Origin: Bacteroidota bacterium
GTDB taxonomy: Bacteria > Bacteroidota > Bacteroidia > Chitinophagales > Chitinophagaceae
Assembly (NCBI GenBank): GCA_030706605.1
Contig: JAUZOE010000010.1
Location: forward strand, 1-64,000
Reading direction: 5' to 3'
Length of the DNA: 64,000 bases
Positions within the stretch are counted from its first letter, which is position 1. Each line of letters opens with the position of its first letter. The position numbers and the translations under genes were made by a program. The notes under the pieces are model-generated. The model searched no databases, had not been told where the DNA came from, and was given only the letters and a program-made list of their open reading frames with translations. This document shows, in pieces, positions 1-8,201 of this stretch.

Positions 1-59
1 CCTTTTAGCAGATCATCCACTAAACAGAAAATTGCTATAATTTTATCTTCATTAAGCAT
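1..59 (-). CDS. IS982-family transposase, N-terminal fragment (cut by window edge)
   Basis: The reverse strand opens with ATG at 59 and stays open to base 1, giving about 19 residues beginning MLNEDKIIAIFCLVDDLLK. From memory this matches the start of IS982-type transposases of Bacteroidota, which begin with a DKI..IF...DD.LK pattern. The rest of the gene lies outside the window, so it cannot be said whether the copy is intact. The call rests on a short stretch of residues and on a plausible element end about 70 bases upstream. A hypothetical protein with a chance similarity remains possible. Confidence 0.55.
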   Translation of the reverse strand, partial: MLNEDKIIAIFCLVDDLLK

Positions 60-109
60 CGGTAAAGATTTTTTAAGTGTCGTAACTCAAAATTATTCTT
101 TATCGATGT

Positions 110-132
110 CCTTTTTAATTAGCAACTTGGGT
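110..132. mobile_element. Possible terminal inverted repeat of the IS982-like element
   Basis: Read on the reverse strand, the sequence starting at 132 begins ACCCAAGTTGC. Elements of this family commonly start with ACCC. It lies upstream of the transposase start, where an IS end would be expected. The other end is outside the window, so the repeat cannot be paired and the boundary is an inference. Confidence 0.3.
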
Positions 133-202
133 TAATTAGTAAATCTAGATAAATATACCTAAATTTTACCGGATTCAATTTTTGAGAAAATTGGAAACGT
201 TG

Positions 203-221
203 TCGGGAACGATTGCATAAA
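203..221. promoter_or_regulatory. LacI-type operator-like site 1 (upstream of kduD)
   Basis: TCGGGAACGATTGCATAAA is an imperfect palindrome around a central CG and resembles LacI/PurR-family operators. Close relatives of the same 19-mer occur at 7704-7722 and 14528-14546, each before another part of the uronate locus. It lies about 105 bases before the kduD start, a sensible place for a repressor or activator. The cognate regulator is not encoded in this window. Confidence 0.5.
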
Positions 222-325
222 AATTTTTGTTCTGCATTGATGGTTACTAAAAAATTAGCGTTACCCTTGCTTATCGAGATTTTAAAACTTAGTTTTATTA
301 CTTCATAAAACGATTCTATCCAGGT

Positions 326-1093
326 ATGAAAATAAATGATCTATTTAATCTTTCAGGTAAGACGGCTCTCGTTACAGGTTGCTCTCGTGGCATAGGCAAA
401 TCAATGGCCATAGGCCTGGCAGAAGCGGGGGCTGATATTATTGGGGTCTCAGGAACACTCAGACCCGGAAGTGATTTGGAAGAGGAAATTAATAAGCTGG
501 GAAGAAAATTTTCATCCTTTGCGGTTGATCTTGGAAACAGAAATGAGCTTTATGTATTTATTGAAAAAGTAAAAGGTGCTCACCCCGTAATTGATATTCT
601 TATTAATAATGCCGGAATCATAAAAAGAGATGCCGTTGCCCTGCATACAGATGAACAATGGGATTCTGTCATGGCTGTAAACCTGGATGCCGGATTTATT
701 CTTTCCCGTGAGCTGGGAAAAGAAATGATAAAAAGAGGAAGCGGGAAAATAATTTTCACCTGCTCTCTTCTTTCTTTCCAGGGAGGAATCAATGTGCCGG
801 GATACACAGCAAGCAAAAGCGCTGTTGCCGGGTTAGTAAAAGCACTTGCCAATGAATGGGCGTCAAAAGGCGTAAACGTGAATGGTATTGCGCCCGGATA
901 TATTGCCACAAAAAATACCGAAGCATTAAGACAGGATAAAGAAAGAAATCAATCTATTACTGGTAGAATTCCGGCAGGCAGATGGGGGAAACCGGAAGAT
1001 TTTAAAGGTCCGGTTGTTTTTTTAAGTTCTTCTGCATCTGATTATGTACATGGGGAAATACTAACGGTAGATGGTGGCTGGATGGGGCGGTAA
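326..1093 (+). CDS. kduD: 2-deoxy-D-gluconate 3-dehydrogenase / 2-keto-3-deoxy-D-gluconate dehydrogenase (SDR family)
   Basis: Cytosolic short-chain dehydrogenase predicted to reduce 2,5-diketo-3-deoxygluconate to 2-keto-3-deoxygluconate (KDG), the step after KduI in unsaturated-uronate catabolism. At 255 residues it has the usual family length. A TGCSRGIG nucleotide-binding glycine motif lies near residues 17-24, an NNAG motif near 93, and the catalytic pair Y160 and K164 sits in GYTASK. The N-terminal pattern (FNLSGKTALVTGC, then AIGLAEAGADIIGV) is characteristic of KduD rather than a generic SDR. It is the first gene of the locus and is followed after 75 bases by a secreted lyase gene, with kduI further down the same strand. 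A LacI-type operator-like site lies upstream. Confidence 0.9.
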   Translation: MKINDLFNLSGKTALVTGCSRGIGKSMAIGLAEAGADIIGVSGTLRPGSDLEEEINKLGRKFSSFAVDLGNRNELYVFIEKVKGAHPVIDILINNAGIIKRDAVALHTDEQWDSVMAVNLDAGFILSRELGKEMIKRGSGKIIFTCSLLSFQGGINVPGYTASKSAVAGLVKALANEWASKGVNVNGIAPGYIATKNTEALRQDKERNQSITGRIPAGRWGKPEDFKGPVVFLSSSASDYVHGEILTVDGGWMGR

Positions 1094-1168
1094 ATAAAAT
1101 CTAATATTAGCGGACGAGGTATATTTACAACAACCGATTCTTAAAAAGAGTGTCTTAAAAACAAAAAT

Positions 1169-3130
1169 GTGATGAGAAATTGTTTGAAAAAATTCCCTAC
1201 CTGCTTTCTTATCCTGGTCATCCTGGTAAACTCTCTTGTTTCAAAGTCGCAGATTACCCATCGTGATCTTTTACCCACATTTGGGGAGCAGTCTGTCACA
1301 CAGGCACTGGTTACTCCAAATGAATTCAGGCCATTCCCTCAAACTCCTGCAGTTTGGAAGCACATTTTGCCTGATTCAGTAATATCTCAAATTATTGAGA
1401 GGGGCGAAGAGGCCCTGAAAAAAGATTTTGTAAATATACCGGCAACTGTAATGTTGGAGTTTGTGCGCAATAATAATCGCACGGATTATGAAAAAATATC
1501 TTTTGAAAAACGTAACCTTCTTTGGGACCTCGTTATGGCTGAATCCATGGAAGGCAAAGGACGTTTTACCGACCACATCGTCGATGGGATTTGGTCGATT
1601 AGTGAGGAAACTTTTTGGGGTATTAGTGCACACGTAGGAATTCAAAAGGCCGGCGCAGGATTACCTGACGTGGAAGACCCGATAGTTGATTTGTTTTCTG
1701 CGGAAACGGGAGCAGTGCTAGCGTGGACTGATTATTTTGTTGGCCCTGAGTTGGATAAAGTGTCAAAACTCATTCGGCCACGGATCCGGTATGAAATTAC
1801 CAGGAGAATATTAGTACCGATGACTACTGCAAAATACGGATGGATGGGCAGCGGTAATCCAAATGCCAAACTCAACAACTGGGCGCCCTGGATTGCTTCC
1901 AATTATATTGCAAGCAACCTGTTAATTGAGAAAGACGAAAACAAACGCAAACAGGGATTAAACATTGCCATTAAAATACTTAATCAATATATAAATGGTC
2001 TGGGTGTTGATGGCGGTTGTGATGAAGGGCCTGGCTACTGGACTGCTGCCGGAGGTTGTGTGTTTGATGCTTTGAATTTATTGTATGATGCAACAGACGG
2101 GAAATTAAATATCTACAGAGATCCGTTTATTCAGAAAATGGGCTCATATATCTACAAAACTCATATTGCCGGACAGTATTTTATTAACGTGGCCGATGCT
2201 CATCCCACTTTAAAACCTGATGGATTGATGATCTATCGTTTTGGTAAGGATATGGATTATGAGCCGATGATGAATTTTGGTAGTTGGGCCTATCACACCT
2301 TTTCCAGTGAAGACGATGGAGTAGAAAATTTCCATCGTACCCGGGGGCTTTACAATCTTTTAGCAATAAAACAATGTGTTGCCTACTCATACCATGAAAG
2401 TGCTGTGGATGATGTTTGGTATAGTGATGTACAGTTGATGGCCTCACGTTCCGACAACGGGTTGTTTGTGGCAACCCATGCGGGCAATAATGGTGAAAGT
2501 CATAACCACAACGATGTTGGCGATTTCGTAGTCTATGCTGACGGATACCCGGTGATTATTGATGTTGGATCAGGCACCTATACTGCCAGAACCTTTTCAA
2601 AAGACAGGTATAAGCTTTGGTTCAATACATCTGCCTATCATAATTTGCCAGTTATTAATGGAATTGAACAAAAAGAAGGCATTCAATTTTCAGCAACCAA
2701 TGTTGCTTATGATAAAAATAAAAATGTCTCACAACTCAGCATGAATATTAAGAATGCTTACCCGGCAGAAGCCGGAATTAAGAGTTGGTTGCGTGTCGTA
2801 AAAATGGATAAAAACACAAGAGTTATCAAGGTTGAAGATAAGTATGCAATGGCCGCAAAACTTACAAGTCTTGCACAATCTTTGATGACCGTATGTGCAA
2901 CAGATATTACTTCTCCCGGTAAAATTATTTTCAGCTTGCCGGATAACAGTAAAGTTTACCTGGATTATGATAATAAATTATGGGATGTACATAAAGAGAA
3001 GATAGACCTGGTGACGCCTGAAGACCAGGGTTTGAAACACTCATGGAATGGCAGAGATATCTGGCGAATATTACTGACAAGCAAGTCTGGTAAACTTAAA
3101 AATTCAATAAGGTATGATATTCATAAATAA
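1169..3130 (+). CDS. Secreted heparinase II/III-family polysaccharide lyase
   Basis: A 653-residue exported protein with a hydrophobic signal peptide (about residues 1-28). An alpha/alpha-toroid-like N-terminal half carries the motifs NNWAPWIASN (near 235) and DEGPGYW (near 290). The C-terminal heparinase II/III-like beta-sandwich starts near residue 420, with the signature ESHNHNDVGDF. The family cleaves uronate-containing polysaccharides by beta-elimination, leaving unsaturated uronyl ends. The presence of kduD, kduI and a GH105 gene on the same strand fits that chemistry and suggests a periplasmic or surface role. The substrate (pectin side chain, glycosaminoglycan or other uronan) cannot be read from the sequence. 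The exact polysaccharide lyase family is not assigned. Confidence 0.78.
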   Translation: MMRNCLKKFPTCFLILVILVNSLVSKSQITHRDLLPTFGEQSVTQALVTPNEFRPFPQTPAVWKHILPDSVISQIIERGEEALKKDFVNIPATVMLEFVRNNNRTDYEKISFEKRNLLWDLVMAESMEGKGRFTDHIVDGIWSISEETFWGISAHVGIQKAGAGLPDVEDPIVDLFSAETGAVLAWTDYFVGPELDKVSKLIRPRIRYEITRRILVPMTTAKYGWMGSGNPNAKLNNWAPWIASNYIASNLLIEKDENKRKQGLNIAIKILNQYINGLGVDGGCDEGPGYWTAAGGCVFDALNLLYDATDGKLNIYRDPFIQKMGSYIYKTHIAGQYFINVADAHPTLKPDGLMIYRFGKDMDYEPMMNFGSWAYHTFSSEDDGVENFHRTRGLYNLLAIKQCVAYSYHESAVDDVWYSDVQLMASRSDNGLFVATHAGNNGESHNHNDVGDFVVYADGYPVIIDVGSGTYTARTFSKDRYKLWFNTSAYHNLPVINGIEQKEGIQFSATNVAYDKNKNVSQLSMNIKNAYPAEAGIKSWLRVVKMDKNTRVIKVEDKYAMAAKLTSLAQSLMTVCATDITSPGKIIFSLPDNSKVYLDYDNKLWDVHKEKIDLVTPEDQGLKHSWNGRDIWRILLTSKSGKLKNSIRYDIHK

Positions 3131-3319
3131 CCCTATAAGTACTTCAAATAATTAAAAATTATTATTCCATATCGAACTTGCACAGTTTAGATGTGCTTTA
3201 ATTAATCAGGTGCACAATATTTATTGAGGGGAATTAAAATATTAATAAAAGATATTAAAGTGGAGAATTAAAATTAGGTTGAAATAAATTTAGTAAAATA
3301 ATAAAGTAAAAATTTTCAA

Positions 3320-4162
3320 ATGAAAAGAGATATTGAAACCAGGAATACATGCAGTCCTGCAGAAGTGACAAGAATGAACACATCCGAATTGCGTGAAAAC
3401 TTTTTAATTCAAAATATTTTTAAAGAAGATACGGCACAACTGACTTTATCTTTTTATGACCGGTTCATAGCAGGCGGTATTATGCCAGTTACCAAAGTAA
3501 TTGAACTCCCTAATCCAGGTAATCTGAAAGCTGAATATTTTTTAGAAAGAAGAGAGATTGGAATTATCAATGTAGGTGGCAGAGGTAGTATAGAAGCAGA
3601 TGGAGAAACCTATACGCTGGAATCAAAAGAAGCATTATACATTGGCAAAGAAACCAGGAAAGTAAGTTTCTCTTCTTCAGATAAATCGAACCCTGCAAAA
3701 TTTTATATCAATTCTGCACCGGCACATCAGAAATATTCTACCATAATGGTTACAAAAAAGGAAGCTGAAACTGTAACGTTAGGGTCTCTGGAAAACTCAA
3801 ATCACAGGACAATTAGTAAACTATTGGTTGCATCAGTAATAGGAACCTGTCAATTGCAAATGGGGATGACGGAATTGAAAACGGGAAGCGTATGGAACAC
3901 CATGCCTGCGCATACACATGACCGTAGAATGGAAGTGTATTTCTATTTTGAAATTCCGGATGGGCAGTCTGTTTGCCATTTTATGGGAGAACCCCAGGAA
4001 ACAAGGCATATCTGGATGCAAAATGAAGAAGCGGTAATATCTCCGCAATGGTCCATTCATGCAGGAGCAGGTACTTCTAATTATACTTTCATATGGGGAA
4101 TGGCTGGTGAAAATTTGGATTATGGAGATATGGATGTGTGTACAGTAAAGGATTTGAAATGA
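3320..4162 (+). CDS. kduI: 5-dehydro-4-deoxy-D-glucuronate isomerase
   Basis: Cupin-fold isomerase that converts 5-keto-4-deoxyuronate into 2,5-diketo-3-deoxygluconate, the substrate of KduD. Its 280 residues match the family length. The zinc-binding motif H198-T-H200-x4-E205 (in PAHTHDRRMEVYFYF) is intact, and a further conserved His lies near residue 247 (SIHAGAG). The opening RETRNTCSP-like segment (here IETRNTCSP) and the pattern YIGKETRKVSF also fit KduI. It lies 189 bases after the lyase gene and 22 bases before the GH105 gene, so it is probably co-transcribed with the latter. The product should be cytosolic because there is no signal peptide. Confidence 0.93.
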   Translation: MKRDIETRNTCSPAEVTRMNTSELRENFLIQNIFKEDTAQLTLSFYDRFIAGGIMPVTKVIELPNPGNLKAEYFLERREIGIINVGGRGSIEADGETYTLESKEALYIGKETRKVSFSSSDKSNPAKFYINSAPAHQKYSTIMVTKKEAETVTLGSLENSNHRTISKLLVASVIGTCQLQMGMTELKTGSVWNTMPAHTHDRRMEVYFYFEIPDGQSVCHFMGEPQETRHIWMQNEEAVISPQWSIHAGAGTSNYTFIWGMAGENLDYGDMDVCTVKDLK

Positions 4163-4184
4163 TTAGTTTTTTAAAATTATATAA

Positions 4185-6371
4185 ATGAAAAAATATCTAT
4201 TAACTTTTTTATTGATTGCTTTCGTAACGACAATCTTTCATAAAACATTAATTGCGCAAAATAATTTCCGTGCTGATTCCACATTGAAAATAATGGAAAA
4301 AGTAGCAGACTGGCAATTGGAAATATGGCAAAAAGAAGGGATGCGACACCCAATATACGATTGGACTAACGGTGCTGCCTATGCGGGTTTTATGGCGTTG
4401 AATGGAATAGCCAATGATTCAAAATATAGTAAAGCTATGTACAATATTGGTGAGGAAACTGGCTGGAACCCCGGACCTCGTAGAGCTATGGCGGATGATT
4501 ATTGTGTCGGGCAAATGTTTTCACAAATGTATTCTCTGTACCGGGAACCAAAGATGATTGCTCATTTTCGCGGGCTGGCAGATACGATCGTTGCCCTTCC
4601 TCATACAGAATCACTTGAATGGAAAAACAATGTTCATCTCCGGGAATGGGCCTGGTGCGATGCCTTGTTTATGGGGCCTCCGGCTTTAGCGTATCTTTCG
4701 ACAGCTACCGGTAACAGGCAATATTTGGATATTGCTTCAAAACTATGGTGGAAAACGACAGACTATCTTTTCGATTCTTCTGAGAATCTTTATTTCCGTG
4801 ACGGCAGGTATTTTGATAAAAAGGAAGCCAATGGAAGGAAAATGTTCTGGTCCCGCGGAAATGGATGGGTAATGGGTGGACTGGTAAGAATGTTGGAAAA
4901 TATGCCTGCAGATTATCCTGATCGTCTCCGTTTTATTTCCCTGTACAAAAGGATGGCAAAAAAAATTGCTTCACTGCAAAGTGATGACGGAAGCTGGCAT
5001 GCTTCGTTGCTGGATGCTGCAAGCTACCCGGTAAAAGAAACCAGCGGAACCGGATTTTATTGTTATGCGCTTGCTTATGGAGTGAATCATGGCTTGCTCT
5101 CTGGCAAAGAATTCGATCCGGTTATCAAAAAGGCCTGGGAGGCGCTAATATCCTCTGTTCACGCTGATGGTAAATTGGGAAATGTGCAGCAAATAGGCGC
5201 CCAACCTGAGTCTGTTGACAGTAATAGTACAGAAGTATATGGAACTGGTGCATTTATTTTGGCCGGTTCTGAGATGATCGATTTGCTTTTAAAGCAATCT
5301 GGAAACGCAGCTATTTTGTCAATAGATAACAATACAGGTTTGCGAAGGAAAGAAGAAGTGGTAGCAGTACCGTATAATGACTTTATATCAAAAACAAAAT
5401 CCAATACAAATAAAAAGTTTAAAACCTCCAATGCCCTGACAGGTGAAGAAATTCCTTATCAAATAGAGTACAGGGGAAATAAGAACCCGGTAAATGTTTT
5501 ATTACAGGTAAGCCTCGCTCCCGGTTCAAAATTATATGCGGAGACATCTGATGAAAACCCTTCCAATTTTAAAGTAGAAACCTATGCTCGTTTTGTTCCG
5601 GAACGGTATGATGATTTTGCATGGGAGAATGACCGTATAGCTTTCAGGGTATATGGTGCTGCATTGGAAAAGAGAAATGATAATGCATTCGGATTAGATG
5701 TATGGGCAAAGCGGACTCCTGAACTTATTATTAATAGATGGTACAAAAGAGCAGATTACCATGTGGATCATGGTGAAGGACTTGATTTTTATGAAGTAGG
5801 TTTTAGTCTGGGTGCAGGCAGTAGTGCTCCTTATGTTAAAGACTCCATTTATTATTCTAAAAATTTCAGGAAATATAAAGTGCTTGACAATGGTCCTTTG
5901 AGAAGCACTTTTCAATTAGATTATAATGATTGGGATGTTGATGGGAAAATGGTGGGTGAGAGTAAAATTATTTCATTGGATGCCGGATCACAATTAAACA
6001 GAGTAGAAACTGTTTATTCTTTTAAAGATAAAAAAGACCTGCCAGTTGCTATAGGCATTGTTGAACATAAAGGTAATGGGACCATGTTGCTGGACGAGCG
6101 AGATGGCATCATGGGGTATTGGGAACCGCAGCATGGCAAAGATGGTACACTGGGAATAGGGACTGTAATTGCAGAACCGGTTGCCAAGATGAATGTAAGT
6201 CATAACCATTTGCTTACAATAATCAAAGCCGAATCTAAAAAGCCATTTGTGTATTATACCGGGGCTGCCTGGGATAAGGCAGGACTAATTACCAGCTCAC
6301 AAGACTGGTTTCAGTACCTGGAAAATTTTAAAACCGGGCTGCAACGTCCTGTTTTAGTCAAATGGTTTTGA
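4185..6371 (+). CDS. Unsaturated uronyl hydrolase (GH105/GH88-like) fused to a DUF4861 domain
   Basis: A 728-residue exported two-domain protein. Residues 1-25 form a signal peptide. Residues about 30-375 form an (alpha/alpha)6-barrel like YteR/YesR, with the likely catalytic acid D159 in WAWCDALFM and the WSRGNGWVMGG motif near residues 226-236. This part removes the 4,5-unsaturated uronyl residue left by polysaccharide lyases. Residues about 378-728 match DUF4861, a domain of unknown function often found with GH105 in Bacteroidota. The gene is 22 bases downstream of kduI. Its product would supply 5-keto-4-deoxyuronate for KduI after uptake. The role of the C-terminal domain is not known. 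Confidence 0.85.
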   Translation: MKKYLLTFLLIAFVTTIFHKTLIAQNNFRADSTLKIMEKVADWQLEIWQKEGMRHPIYDWTNGAAYAGFMALNGIANDSKYSKAMYNIGEETGWNPGPRRAMADDYCVGQMFSQMYSLYREPKMIAHFRGLADTIVALPHTESLEWKNNVHLREWAWCDALFMGPPALAYLSTATGNRQYLDIASKLWWKTTDYLFDSSENLYFRDGRYFDKKEANGRKMFWSRGNGWVMGGLVRMLENMPADYPDRLRFISLYKRMAKKIASLQSDDGSWHASLLDAASYPVKETSGTGFYCYALAYGVNHGLLSGKEFDPVIKKAWEALISSVHADGKLGNVQQIGAQPESVDSNSTEVYGTGAFILAGSEMIDLLLKQSGNAAILSIDNNTGLRRKEEVVAVPYNDFISKTKSNTNKKFKTSNALTGEEIPYQIEYRGNKNPVNVLLQVSLAPGSKLYAETSDENPSNFKVETYARFVPERYDDFAWENDRIAFRVYGAALEKRNDNAFGLDVWAKRTPELIINRWYKRADYHVDHGEGLDFYEVGFSLGAGSSAPYVKDSIYYSKNFRKYKVLDNGPLRSTFQLDYNDWDVDGKMVGESKIISLDAGSQLNRVETVYSFKDKKDLPVAIGIVEHKGNGTMLLDERDGIMGYWEPQHGKDGTLGIGTVIAEPVAKMNVSHNHLLTIIKAESKKPFVYYTGAAWDKAGLITSSQDWFQYLENFKTGLQRPVLVKWF

Positions 6372-6581
6372 TAAAAAATACTCTTTTTTATAATGCTGAA
6401 AAAGAGTATGAAAAATCATTCTTGATATTTATAATCTTATATCGCTGGAATTACTTTATACGTAAAGCTAAAATGTCTTACAGGTGGGTTTATAGATTTT
6501 TTGAAGAAGATCATCAAATAATTTGTAATATTCAGATTGTAATTGATTTAGAGTGCGAACTTTGCCATAAAAAGATTAAAA

Positions 6582-7625
6582 ATGAAACCAATTAATACAG
6601 CATTATGTTCTTTTGGAATGAGTGGATGGGTTTTCCATGCCCCATTTATCAATGTAAATCCGCATTTTAATCTTTATGCGGTTTGGGAACGAAATAAAAA
6701 TCTGGCAGAAAAAAAATACCCGGCCATAAAAACATACCGGAAACTCGAAGACATGCTTGCCGATGATGCTGTGGAATTAGTAATTGTTAATACGCCTAAT
6801 TACACACATTATGAATATGCGAAAAAAGCATTGGAAGCTGGTAAGCACGTCATAGTTGAAAAACCTTTTACTATTAATATTGATGAAGGAAAAGAATTAA
6901 TAGAACTGGCAAGAAAGAAAAATAAAATTGTAACTGTATACCAAAATCGCCGGTATGACAGCGATTATAAAACTATAAGAAAAGTAGTTAATGAAAACTT
7001 ATTGGGAGATCTTGTAGAAGTTGAAATGCATTTTGACAGGTTTAAAGAAGAATTGAGTCCTAAAATACACAAAGAAATTTCAGGGCCGGGAACGGGTTCA
7101 TTATTTGATCTGGGGTCTCATTTAATTGATCAGGCATTGCAATTATTTGGTATGCCTAAAAAGCTGTTTGCAGATATCAGGATTGTAAGGCCGCTCTCGC
7201 GGGTTGATGATTATTGGGAAATATTATTGTATTATGAAAATCTGCGGGTCAGGATAAAATCAAGCTACATAGTAAGAGAAGCCTTGCCAGGCTATATTCT
7301 GCATGGTTTAAAAGGCTCGTTTATCAAGCCAAAGACAGACATCCAGGAAACCCTGTTGCAACGGGGCGTCGTGCCGGGAAAAAGTGATTGGGGCCTGGAA
7401 CCAGAAACAGAAAAAGGATTGCTACATACTGAAATTAATGGTAAGGTTGTCAGAGAATATGTTCAGTCAGAACGGGGAAATTATGGAGAATATTATGATG
7501 AGGTATTTGAATCAATCCGTAATGAAAAACCAATCCATGTAACCCCTGGACAAGGATTGAATGTTATCAGAATAATTGAAGCAGCTTTTAGAAGTCATGA
7601 AACAGAAAGCGTTATTAAAATATAA
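6582..7625 (+). CDS. Gfo/Idh/MocA-family oxidoreductase
   Basis: A 347-residue NAD(P)-dependent oxidoreductase. The N-terminal Rossmann domain (residues 1-120) contains the family EKPF motif near residue 93, where the Lys is catalytic. A C-terminal alpha/beta domain follows, with a GTGSLFDLGSHLIDQ signature near 168-182 that is typical of the family. No signal peptide is present, so it should act in the cytosol on a sugar, sugar acid or their derivatives. It sits between the GH105 gene and uxaB within the uronate locus, so a uronate-derived substrate is a reasonable guess. Family members vary too much in specificity to name one. Confidence 0.85.
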   Translation: MKPINTALCSFGMSGWVFHAPFINVNPHFNLYAVWERNKNLAEKKYPAIKTYRKLEDMLADDAVELVIVNTPNYTHYEYAKKALEAGKHVIVEKPFTINIDEGKELIELARKKNKIVTVYQNRRYDSDYKTIRKVVNENLLGDLVEVEMHFDRFKEELSPKIHKEISGPGTGSLFDLGSHLIDQALQLFGMPKKLFADIRIVRPLSRVDDYWEILLYYENLRVRIKSSYIVREALPGYILHGLKGSFIKPKTDIQETLLQRGVVPGKSDWGLEPETEKGLLHTEINGKVVREYVQSERGNYGEYYDEVFESIRNEKPIHVTPGQGLNVIRIIEAAFRSHETESVIKI

Positions 7626-8201
7626 TGGAAACGGTTATAAAAGGGAAGATGAATTTGGTTAAAGTCTCTTTTTGTAAGGCTGTTTAATTAGTTAGTAAGG
7701 TTTTCGGAATCGTTTGCGTAAATAAATAATTGAAATACTATGGTAATTAATAAATATGAGAGTACAATTGTTAATAATCAAGAAGTCGTATCATGTTTTT
7801 TTAAGAAAAGATTTAGTGTTTTATTCAGGGGGAAATTTTATTTTGCGCTGTAGGATTAATCAATGCTTTAACTGTTGTAAAATTCTATTTTAAAGCAATC
7901 TTTTTCCTGCCTCTTCTGAATTATTGTTTAAGATTGGTAGTGAAAGACTTTCAGATATAAGTAGGGACAATTCAGGTATGAAAATTATAAAGACAGAAGT
8001 AAACCCTGAGACAGTAGAAAAAGAAGGCAACATTAACCATTTAAATTATTAAGTGGCTGAACACCTCGTGAATTTGGCTATGGGGCAAACAAAATAATAA
8101 CTATAAAATGTCATTTCATTTCAGGCAATAAAAATGTAAATTAAACTTCTGAAGAAATTGACTGATTTTTTAAATTAATACCAGGTATAAACAAACAGGA
8201 C
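7626..8201. other. Gene-poor stretch between the oxidoreductase and uxaB
   Basis: These 576 bases hold operator-like site 2 (7704-7722), but no convincing gene. A 24-codon open stretch starts with ATG at 7978 and is followed by another short open stretch. Neither is recognisable as a protein family. The length suggests either a long leader for the uxaBAC transcript or decayed sequence. Confidence 0.4.
7704..7722. promoter_or_regulatory. LacI-type operator-like site 2 (upstream of uxaBAC)
   Basis: TCGGAATCGTTTGCGTAAA shares 15 of 19 bases with the site at 203-221. Its right half (CGTTTGCGT) equals the PurR/LacI-type half-site. It lies 480 bases before uxaB, inside the long gene-poor stretch. 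With sites 1 and 3 it suggests common control of the uronate genes. Confidence 0.45.

Noticed and set aside
6362-6595. A 77-codon open frame between the GH105 and Gfo/Idh genes
   Set aside because: Overlaps both neighbours, low-complexity AT-rich composition, no recognisable family or clear start signal.
7978-8052. A 24-codon open frame starting MKIIKTEVNPETVEKEG
   Set aside because: Too short, no known family, ends quickly; not enough to call a gene or remnant.
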